From an uncultured Parasphingopyxis sp. (GTDB lineage Bacteria; Pseudomonadota; Alphaproteobacteria; Sphingomonadales; Sphingomonadaceae): a stretch of 10,539 nucleotides of DNA. Positions 1 to 5,769 of this stretch are shown piece by piece. The stretch's first letter is position 1. Every line of letters begins with the position of its first letter. Position numbers and translations under genes: made by a program. The notes beneath the pieces were generated by a model. The model made no database searches, was not told the DNA's origin, and saw only the letters and a program-made list of their open reading frames with translations. The stretch is taken from contig CAJQMX010000204.1 in the NCBI GenBank assembly GCA_905479515.1, positions 1 to 10,539 on the forward strand, read 5' to 3'.

Positions 1-39
1 GCCCTGAACTGGGGTCAGGACCTCGTTACAGGAGAATGA
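1..39 (+). CDS. trbF: TrbF C-terminal fragment (cut by window edge)
   Basis: Frame 1 reads ALNWGQDLVTGE followed by TGA at 37-39. The short tail with an ALNW motif resembles the C-terminus of TrbF/VirB8-type inner-membrane conjugation proteins, and trbF is the usual gene directly before trbG. Its TGA overlaps a possible trbG start (ATG 36) as ATGA, the usual spacing for coupled trb genes. Only 12 residues are visible, so the identity rests on this tail and on gene order. Confidence 0.65.
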   Translation, partial: ALNWGQDLVTGE

Positions 40-44
40 TCCCC

Positions 45-1082
45 ATGCTTCGTATTCTGCTTGCCACTTCGGCCCTCGCACTTACCACGGCCTGCGCCAC
101 GACCGAGCTTGAACCTATCGATGCGAGCGCCTTTGTCGCGGCCAAGCCCGTCGAGGATAGGACCGACTATCCGGTGGAGATCGTCGAAACCGCCGTCGCG
201 CTGCCGCTGCCCGGCCAGATGATGCCCATCGGCGCGCGTGTCACCACCAATGCCGATGGCAGCGTGACGCGGACCTACACAAGGACGATATCGCGTCCCT
301 CAGTGTCACCGGCTGAAGCCATCAGACAGGGCCGCACCGGCGCGCTTATCGAACCTTCGGTCGATGGCTATGTGAACGCGATCCAGGTCTATCCCTATAC
401 AGAAGGCGCGCTCTACCGGCTCTATGCCAGCCCCGGACAGGTTTCGGACATTGCCCTGCAGCCGGGCGAGGAACTGGTCTCGGTCTCGGCAGGCGACACG
501 GTCCGCTGGGTCGTGGGCGATACGATCTCCGGCTCTGGAAACACTTCCCGCGCGCATGTGCTGGTCAAACCGATTTCCTCCGGCATTCGCACCAATCTGA
601 TGATCGCCACGGACCGGCGCACCTATCATCTGGAACTTGAAAGCACGGACGGCGGCTATATGGCCGCTCTGTCCTGGCGCTACCCCGCGGATGAACTCGC
701 AGGCCTCACTGCCCGCAATGAGCGCGCGATCGCACGGGACGCGGGAAGCATTGAGCGCGGCCTGACGCTGGAAGGCCTGAACTTCGACTATCGCCTCTCC
801 GGCGACAGTCCGGACTGGAAGCCTGTCCGCGTCTTTGATGATGGCCGTCAGGTCTTCATCCAGATGCCGGAGGACATCGCCACAACCGACATGCCGCCGC
901 TTTTCGTGCTCGGCACGGACGGTGATGCGGAACTGGTGAACTACCGTGTGCGCGGCAATTATTATGTCGTGGACCGGCTGTTCCGTGCGGCCGAGTTGCG
1001 CCTCGGCGAGCGGAACCAGACCGTGGTGCGAATCTCACGCAACGAGCGGCGCTCGCCGCTGGCTGGCCTGTTCGGGAACTGA
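45..1082 (+). CDS. trbG: P-type conjugative transfer protein TrbG (VirB9 family)
   Basis: TrbG/VirB9 is a periplasmic, outer-membrane-associated part of the type IV secretion core complex and works with TrbI/VirB10. The protein starts MLRILLATSALALTTAC, a secretion signal ending in a lipobox-like Cys at residue 17, so it may be a lipoprotein. The middle and C-terminal halves are beta-rich and VirB9-like, with a repeated pattern such as TNLMIATDRRTYHLEL and a WRYP turn before the C-terminal domain. About 345 residues is normal for the family. I chose ATG 45 because AGGAG at 30-34 lies 10 bases upstream; ATG 36, which overlaps the trbF stop, would have only 1 base of spacing but adds just three residues (MIP). 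The next gene, trbI, begins 4 bp after the stop. Confidence 0.93.
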   Translation: MLRILLATSALALTTACATTELEPIDASAFVAAKPVEDRTDYPVEIVETAVALPLPGQMMPIGARVTTNADGSVTRTYTRTISRPSVSPAEAIRQGRTGALIEPSVDGYVNAIQVYPYTEGALYRLYASPGQVSDIALQPGEELVSVSAGDTVRWVVGDTISGSGNTSRAHVLVKPISSGIRTNLMIATDRRTYHLELESTDGGYMAALSWRYPADELAGLTARNERAIARDAGSIERGLTLEGLNFDYRLSGDSPDWKPVRVFDDGRQVFIQMPEDIATTDMPPLFVLGTDGDAELVNYRVRGNYYVVDRLFRAAELRLGERNQTVVRISRNERRSPLAGLFGN

Positions 1083-1086
1083 GCCG

Positions 1087-2364
1087 ATGTCCGAGCCCAT
1101 TCCCTTCGACGAACATGCCGAGCGGCTGAAGATCCGCTCCAGCCCGAAGCCGGTGACGCGGATCAATCGCAAAGTATTGATGGTCGGCGCAGGCCTCGGC
1201 GTGCTCGCCCTGTTCGCAGCCATGAGCGTTGCCCTCAAACCGCCAACCGCTATCGATCCGGATGCCCGTCGCGAGCTCTACAACACGACGAACACGCGCA
1301 AGCCCGAAGGTCTCTCAACGCTTCCGACCAGCTATAGCGACATCACATCCGTCGAGGACCGCGTCACGCGTCTTGGCCCACCGCTTTCGGGCGATCTCGG
1401 CGCGACCATGCTGCGCGCCGAACGCGAGCTCGGTATCGAACCGGAATATGTGACCCGGTTCGAGGATGACTTTCGCCCGAACCCAGCCGACGAGGCCGAA
1501 CGTGCAAGGCGCATGCGCGAGGCCGCCCTTGCCGATGAAGCCGCCCGCGCACCGGTCTTTTTCCGACTCGATTCTCAGAGCGGCACGGCAAGCACCACCG
1601 ACACCCGTCCTGCTTATCGAGACCCCGCGCTTGATCTGGGTTCTGAGCTTCTGGCGCTCGCCGCTCTGCCGCAAGGCGCACGGTCCGCTTTCGGACAGCC
1701 TATCGATACAAATCTCCAGTCCCGCAAGCTCGCCTTTACGAGCGAAGGACCAGCAAGCGACATCTACAATCCACACGGCGTGGAAGACCCTGCCTCGCCG
1801 TATCAGGTCATGGCTGGCACGCTCATTCCGGCTTCAATGGTCACGGGCATCAACTCAGACCTGCCGGGCACGATCGTCGCGCAGCTCACCCAGCCCGTCT
1901 ATGACACCGTCACCGGCCAATACCTCCTCATCCCGCAGGGCTCGCGCCTGATCGGGCGCTACCAGTCGGAAGTCTCTTTCGGGCAGGACCGCGCACTCGT
2001 GACCTGGGACCGGATCATCTTCCCGGACGGGTCGTCGATTGTGATTTCCGCGCCAGGCGCTGATGCGCAAGGCTTTGCGGGTCTCTCGGATCGAACCGAT
2101 CATCATTGGGACCGCGTGTTCATCGCAGCAGGCCTCGCCACCATTCTCGGCGTCGGCGCAGAACTCGGTGCAGACGGTGACGGCGATCTCGAACGCGCGA
2201 TCCGACGCGGCACGACCGACACCGTCAACCAGGCCGGCCAGCGCGTCGTCGAACGCAACCTTGGCATTCAGCCGACGGTCCGTGTGCGGCCGGGCTGGCC
2301 CGTGCGCGTGGTCGTCACCCGCGACCTCATCCTCAGACCCCATCCACAAGGAACAAGCAGATGA
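1087..2364 (+). CDS. trbI: Conjugal transfer protein TrbI (VirB10 family)
   Basis: TrbI/VirB10 spans the inner membrane and periplasm and links the motor ATPases to the outer-membrane ring of the conjugation channel. The 425-residue product has a cytoplasmic N-terminus, one membrane helix at about residues 30-50 (VLMVGAGLGVLALFAAMSVA), a Pro/Asp/Arg-rich periplasmic linker, and the conserved VirB10 C-terminal domain from about residue 236. That domain shows YQVMAGTLIPASM, LLIPQGSRLIGRY and WDRIIFPDG, typical of TrbI. The hydrophobic stretch at 344-358 fits the VirB10 antenna helix. I used ATG 1087, 4 bp after trbG; a longer in-frame extension into trbG (to 946) has no family-like sequence. 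The stop overlaps the next ATG as ATGA. Confidence 0.95.
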   Translation: MSEPIPFDEHAERLKIRSSPKPVTRINRKVLMVGAGLGVLALFAAMSVALKPPTAIDPDARRELYNTTNTRKPEGLSTLPTSYSDITSVEDRVTRLGPPLSGDLGATMLRAERELGIEPEYVTRFEDDFRPNPADEAERARRMREAALADEAARAPVFFRLDSQSGTASTTDTRPAYRDPALDLGSELLALAALPQGARSAFGQPIDTNLQSRKLAFTSEGPASDIYNPHGVEDPASPYQVMAGTLIPASMVTGINSDLPGTIVAQLTQPVYDTVTGQYLLIPQGSRLIGRYQSEVSFGQDRALVTWDRIIFPDGSSIVISAPGADAQGFAGLSDRTDHHWDRVFIAAGLATILGVGAELGADGDGDLERAIRRGTTDTVNQAGQRVVERNLGIQPTVRVRPGWPVRVVVTRDLILRPHPQGTSR

Positions 2365-2597
2365 CCCTACGCCTTGGACAGTTACCCGATCGCACCCCGG
2401 TGCGTATGAGCCTCTCGGTCGATCCCGACCTCGCCAGCGCCCTCAGCGACTATGCCGAAATCTACCGGCAAACCTATGGCGCGGAGGAAAAGCCCGAAGC
2501 GCTCATCCCCGCCATGATCGAAAGCTTCCTGGCGTCAGATGCCGGGTTCAAACGGGCGCGCCGCGCCCTTCATTCCAACGCCAGCAAAGGAGACTAA
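2361..2597 (+). CDS. DUF2274 family protein of the trb operon
   Basis: This 78-residue protein matches the DUF2274 pattern. It has an N-terminal RTPVRMSLSVDPDLASALSDYA segment like the beta-strand/helix start of ribbon-helix-helix proteins, then a YRQTYG...LIPAMIESFLASD helix. The family is commonly encoded directly after trbI in alphaproteobacterial conjugative elements; its function is not established, though the fold pattern suggests a small DNA-binding regulator (inference). It overlaps the trbI stop by 4 bp (ATGA) and has AAGGAA at 2348-2353, 7 bases before its ATG. It is therefore translated as part of the trb operon. Confidence 0.85.
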   Translation: MTLRLGQLPDRTPVRMSLSVDPDLASALSDYAEIYRQTYGAEEKPEALIPAMIESFLASDAGFKRARRALHSNASKGD

Positions 2598-2600
2598 CCC

Positions 2601-2915
2601 ATGGCGCAGATCGGCACGTTCACCCTGAAAGATGGCAGCTATACCGGCACCATCCGTACCATGACCATCAACGTCAAAGCACAGCTTGTCCCGAACAGTG
2701 ACAAGGCATCAGATGGCGCACCCGACTTCCGGCTCTATGCCGGCGGGGCCGAACTCGGTGCGGCCTGGCGTCAGGAAAGCAAGGACGGCGAAACCCCGTA
2801 CCTCGCCGTCAAGCTCGACGATCCAAGCTTTGCCAGCCCCGTGCGCGCCGCCTTCTTCGAGAATGAAAAGGACGGCACCGGCGTCATGGTCTGGAACCGG
2901 ACGAAGACCAACTAG
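2601..2915 (+). CDS. DUF736 family protein
   Basis: The 104-residue product shows the DUF736 signature: an N-terminal IGTFTLKDGSYTGTIRTM, a central PDFRLYAG..ELGAAW, and a C-terminal PYLAVKLDDPSF followed by a final WNR. DUF736 proteins are small, beta-rich and very common on alphaproteobacterial plasmids and ICEs, often near trb or relaxase genes. No biochemical role is known to me. The start has a strong ribosome site (AAAGGAG at 2586-2592, 8 bases before ATG) and lies 3 bp after the DUF2274 stop, so the two are cotranscribed. It is probably the last or second-last gene of the transfer operon. Confidence 0.9.
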   Translation: MAQIGTFTLKDGSYTGTIRTMTINVKAQLVPNSDKASDGAPDFRLYAGGAELGAAWRQESKDGETPYLAVKLDDPSFASPVRAAFFENEKDGTGVMVWNRTKTN

Positions 2916-2934
2916 CAAAGGGTCTGGCGCCCCA

Positions 2935-3132
2935 ATGAGCCTCAGCCTGCATGATCTTGAAAAAGGCCGCCGCATTGCGGCGCTCGTCGTGCGCCATTGC
3001 GGTGAGAAGTATTTTCCCCTGTTCGACCGGTTCGACCGGGAAGTCCGCGAGCGGGCCTCGGCGGCCGACCGGATCGAGGACGCCATCGGCGCGAACATGC
3101 CCGCTCGGCCGAGAAAGCGAGGGCGCTCTTGA
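2935..3132 (+). CDS. Small charged hypothetical protein (65 aa)
   Basis: This short reading frame follows the DUF736 gene after 19 bp. The product begins MSLSLHDLEKGRRIAALVV, has many charged residues (FDRFDREVRERASAADRIED) predicted to be helical, and ends in a basic tail PARPRKRGRS. I do not recognise the family. Support comes from codon use like its neighbours, its fit in the operon, and its stop lying right at the -35 of the next promoter. The ribosome site is mediocre (AAAGGG at 2917-2922, 12 bases from ATG). The basic tail could mean nucleic-acid binding, but that is only a guess. Confidence 0.6.
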   Translation: MSLSLHDLEKGRRIAALVVRHCGEKYFPLFDRFDREVRERASAADRIEDAIGANMPARPRKRGRS

Positions 3133-3176
3133 TTTCCTCAGAAAGAACCGCTATATATCCCTTCAGTGGAAAGGAT
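3129..3176 (+). promoter_or_regulatory. Sigma70-like promoter, SD and possible operator of the toxin-antitoxin operon
   Basis: TTGATT (3129-3134) and TATATA (3152-3157) are separated by exactly 17 bases, close to a standard -35/-10 pair, and sit just before the antitoxin gene. An imperfect inverted repeat follows: ATCCCTT (3157-3163) against AAAGGAT (3170-3176), six of seven positions pairing. It overlaps the expected start of transcription and the AAGGA ribosome site (3171-3175). Autorepression by the encoded Xre-type antitoxin at this dyad is a reasonable inference. Confidence 0.6.
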
Positions 3177-3182
3177 CGCTCA

Positions 3183-3560
3183 ATGTCCCAAACAGCAGCC
3201 ATCGACGCACAGGAACGGGCACGGGTGATGACCATGGCCGTGGTCCGGGCCGCTGAAAAGCTTGGTCTTTCCGGGAAGGACATGGCCCTGATTTTGGGGG
3301 TTTCGGAACCGACCGTGTCGCGGATGCGCAAGGATGAGTTCCGGCTGGAGGAAGGCACCAAGCCGTTTGAACTGGGAGCGCTGTTCGTTCGCCTGTTCCG
3401 GTCGCTTGATGCGATCACCGGCGGCGACGGCAAGGTGGCCAACGCCTGGCTACGCAATGAAAACCGGGCGCTTGGCGGTCGTCCACTCGATCAGATCAAG
3501 ACGATTACAGGACTGACCCATGGCCTTGCCTATCTGGATTCCAGACGCGCTCCGCTCTGA
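3183..3560 (+). CDS. Xre/MbcA/ParS-type antitoxin (DUF2384 family)
   Basis: This 125-residue protein is the antitoxin half of a RES-Xre module. A helix-turn-helix lies at about residues 27-50 (LGLSGKDMALILGVSEPTVS). A C-terminal DUF2384-type toxin-binding region follows at about 68-122, with LFRSLDAITGG, AWLRNENRALGGRPLD and the final GLAYLDS helix. Family members bind and block the RES toxin and usually repress their own operon. ATG 3183 is chosen because AAGGA (3171-3175) is 7 bases upstream; an in-frame ATG at 3129 would lie in the promoter. The gene's last 41 bases are shared, in another frame, with the toxin's start, so the pair is translationally linked. Confidence 0.92.
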   Translation: MSQTAAIDAQERARVMTMAVVRAAEKLGLSGKDMALILGVSEPTVSRMRKDEFRLEEGTKPFELGALFVRLFRSLDAITGGDGKVANAWLRNENRALGGRPLDQIKTITGLTHGLAYLDSRRAPL

Positions 3561-4302
3561 GCGGCAAGGCGTATCCCGCGTTTTCTGGCGCTGCGTGGAG
3601 GCGCAACACATCGTCTCCACGCTTCAGCTTGTTGATACGCTGGATGAGCAGCGTATTCTCGAAGACATGCTCGAAGAAACAAAGCCGCCTGTACCCCCCG
3701 ACTGCGCAGGGCTCCACTATCTCTACATGACGCCGTTCCGCTACGGCCTCTATCCGAACGGCTCGCGGTTCCGCCGCGCCGGACCGACGCCCGGCGTCTA
3801 TTATGTGTCCGAAGAACCGGCGACAGCGATCATCGAAACCGCGTTTCATTTGCTGCTCTTCTACGCAGACTCTCCGGGCACGCCATTTCCGGCGCAGCCG
3901 AGCGAGCACACCACATTCGACGTGCCGGTCCGCACCGACGCAGCCATAGATCTCATGTCAAAGCCATTTAGCGACGCTGCCAACCTCTGGACGCATCCAA
4001 ACGACTACGAAGCGTGCCAGCAACTCGAAGAAGCTGCGCGTGCGGAGAGTATCGGGCTGATCCGCTATGCGTCAGTGCGCGATCCCGAGCACCGGCCAAA
4101 TGCGGCTATTCTCTCCTGCGCCGCCTTCGCCGCCGCAACCCCGACACAAAACCAGACCTGGCGGCTATGGTTCAACAAGACAGGCGTGCACACGATATGT
4201 GAGTTTCGGGGAGAAAGATTTGGTATTCCAGCGCTTGCATGGGAAACCGACGAAAGACTCAAGCGACTGTTTTCTGCAGATACCACGCAGAAAACTCCAT
4301 AA
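3520..4302 (+). CDS. RES-domain toxin (NAD+ phosphorylase)
   Basis: RES toxins such as MbcT destroy cellular NAD+ by phosphorolysis unless held by their antitoxin. The 260-residue product has the family pattern in order: VFWRCVEAQHIVSTLQLVD (21-39), TPFRYGLYPNGSRFRRAG (71-88), GVYYVSEEPATAIIET (92-107) and GLIRYASVRDPEHRPNAAI (179-197). The probable R-E-S residues are Arg83, Glu106 and Ser185, with Arg74-Tyr75 likely helping bind NAD+. These residues are all present, so the toxin appears intact. AGGA at 3509-3512 is 7 bases before ATG 3520. That start is needed to include the conserved N-terminal block, so the 41-bp overlap with the antitoxin is probably real. Confidence 0.93.
   Translation: MALPIWIPDALRSERQGVSRVFWRCVEAQHIVSTLQLVDTLDEQRILEDMLEETKPPVPPDCAGLHYLYMTPFRYGLYPNGSRFRRAGPTPGVYYVSEEPATAIIETAFHLLLFYADSPGTPFPAQPSEHTTFDVPVRTDAAIDLMSKPFSDAANLWTHPNDYEACQQLEEAARAESIGLIRYASVRDPEHRPNAAILSCAAFAAATPTQNQTWRLWFNKTGVHTICEFRGERFGIPALAWETDERLKRLFSADTTQKTP
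4269..4295 (+). repeat. Perfect 9-bp inverted repeat at the toxin 3' end
   Basis: GTTTTCTGC (4269-4277) and GCAGAAAAC (4287-4295) are exact reverse complements around a 9-base loop. The repeat lies in the last codons of the RES gene, 5 bp before its TAA. There is no T-run after it, so it is not a standard intrinsic terminator. It could attenuate read-through, stabilise the toxin mRNA or bind a regulator. It marks the boundary between the toxin-antitoxin and Argonaute operons. Confidence 0.6.
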
Positions 4303-4347
4303 AATTGAATTACATAAATAGTCGGATCCCACTGAATCGAATGCTCC

Positions 4348-5769
4348 ATGGAAAAAACACAGAATGAGCGCACTGTCCTCTTCGTCACAAAAGCGACGCC
4401 AGAGGATAATGAATTCACAGAGTGGCTCGCCCCGCGCCTTGAGGCTGCAGGATACCAGGTTTTCGCCGACATTCTGAATCTCGAAGGAGGTGAACGCTGG
4501 CGAAAAACATTGACCCGTACTTTGCAGGACCGGGCGGTAAAGCAATTGCTGATTTGCGCCGGAGATGGCTTGCATAAAAACGGCGTGCAGGAAGAAATTG
4601 GCATTGCAGCCGACGTCTCCCGCACGACCGGTGATGAAAAATTCACGATACCGCTTCGCGTTAGGAGCTTCCGCAAAGTCTTCGGCATGGGAGAACTACA
4701 ATATCTGAACTTCGAGGATAGCTATGCGGATGGTCTCGCTGATCTGTTAGAGACGCTCGAAAAGCAGAACGTCCCAAAACTCAATGAACCTTTGATTCAG
4801 CCGCAATGGGAGCAGCACCGAAGGCGAAATGAGATCAGACTGGAAAACCGCGCCGAAACCCTGACCAGCAATTGGGTCGCGATCGAAAACGCGCCAGACG
4901 AGATCGCTTATGTCGCGCCGACTGGACCTTGCGATCGCGACAAGCTGAAAAGGCGCGCGAACAGCTTCGCTTTTCCCACTTATCCTCACTTATCTGGTTT
5001 CATCACCTTCGCTTCCCCCTTGGAAATGGCCGAGCATTTCGAGGGGTTCGGACCGATCAAGACGATTGCTACGAGTCGCCTTTCATCTTTCATGGAAAAG
5101 GGGTGGTCGGAACTCGACATAAAGAGTCGTGAAGCCAAAAATATTTTAGTCGCGCTATTCCGTCAGGCCTGGGAGCGACGTCTCTCTTCGATCGGGTTTC
5201 AAGAATATGGGTGGGCGAGCGGTCTCGGGCATCATGCCGCCCCCGCGCAGATTCGCATCAACGAACGCGTGGCATGGGGGCCAAAGGAAGGCAAGCGTAG
5301 GTCGGTTCTGCGGAACGTCGCAAAGGGGCGGGTTTGGTCCTACGGCGTGAGCGCAATTCCCAATCTCTATCCCTTCCCCCATTTCCGGCTCAAGGCTCGG
5401 GTTCTGTTTTCGGATATCAAGGAAAACGCTAAAGGAGATGAGGACCGTCAGGGCAGCATCATCGACGATAAGGAGAGGCAGCACCGTCATCGGCGCAGCG
5501 ACTGCAAGGGCTGGAGGAACAAGTCCTGGCACGGTCGCATGATGGCGTTTCTGGAGCTTGTGGCGGGAGGCGATTCCTATATCTCACTTCCCATCGGCGC
5601 GGGCGGCAATCTCGTCCTCAACGTAATGCCTATACAGATGATTTCACCGGTGACGACACCGATCGTCCATGACGACGAGGACGCCGAAGAAACTGATCCC
5701 TCGACTCTGGCTGGCGATTTTGACCCCGAGGATGGGGATACCTCCGATGAAGAGGAGGCGCAGAAATGA
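4348..5769 (+). CDS. TIR-APAZ protein, NADase effector of a SPARTA system
   Basis: In SPARTA systems this subunit pairs with a short Argonaute. Guide-directed target binding drives oligomerisation of its TIR domains, which then hydrolyse NAD+. Residues 9-135 form a TIR-like domain: strand VLFVTKA, helix FTEWLAPRLEAAGYQVFAD, GGERW, strand KQLLICAG, and HKNGVQEEIGIA, with Glu82 or Glu83 as the likely catalytic Glu. Residues about 150-440 fit an APAZ domain, with FPTYPHLSGFITFA, PFPHFRLKARVLFSD and a C-terminal AFLELVAGGDSYISLPIG block. The tail (441-470) is strongly acidic. At 473 residues, size is similar to known TIR-APAZ proteins. ATG 4348 is the first start after three in-frame stops; no clear ribosome site precedes it. 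Bases 4303-4347 are AT-rich, but I could not assign a firm promoter there. The stop overlaps ago by 4 bp. Confidence 0.9.
   Translation: MEKTQNERTVLFVTKATPEDNEFTEWLAPRLEAAGYQVFADILNLEGGERWRKTLTRTLQDRAVKQLLICAGDGLHKNGVQEEIGIAADVSRTTGDEKFTIPLRVRSFRKVFGMGELQYLNFEDSYADGLADLLETLEKQNVPKLNEPLIQPQWEQHRRRNEIRLENRAETLTSNWVAIENAPDEIAYVAPTGPCDRDKLKRRANSFAFPTYPHLSGFITFASPLEMAEHFEGFGPIKTIATSRLSSFMEKGWSELDIKSREAKNILVALFRQAWERRLSSIGFQEYGWASGLGHHAAPAQIRINERVAWGPKEGKRRSVLRNVAKGRVWSYGVSAIPNLYPFPHFRLKARVLFSDIKENAKGDEDRQGSIIDDKERQHRHRRSDCKGWRNKSWHGRMMAFLELVAGGDSYISLPIGAGGNLVLNVMPIQMISPVTTPIVHDDEDAEETDPSTLAGDFDPEDGDTSDEEEAQK
5753..5758 (+). promoter_or_regulatory. Strong ribosome binding site of ago inside the TIR-APAZ tail
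   Basis: AGGAGG lies 7 bases before the ago ATG at 5766. It is encoded within the Glu codons of the acidic TIR-APAZ C-terminus. With the ATGA stop/start overlap it fixes the ago start and suggests efficient reinitiation. Confidence 0.8.

Noticed and set aside
946..1086. Long in-frame extension of trbI back into trbG
   Set aside because: The added residues are an off-frame reading of trbG, show no TrbI similarity, and ATG 1087 sits correctly 4 bp after the trbG stop.
1315..1776. Minus-strand open frame of about 150 codons inside trbI
   Set aside because: An antisense shadow caused by high GC; composition is biased and there is no recognisable domain, while the plus-strand TrbI is complete.
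4303..4347. Possible dedicated promoter for the SPARTA operon
   Set aside because: The stretch is AT-rich, with TTGAAT and TAAATA words, but no -35/-10 pair with acceptable spacing.
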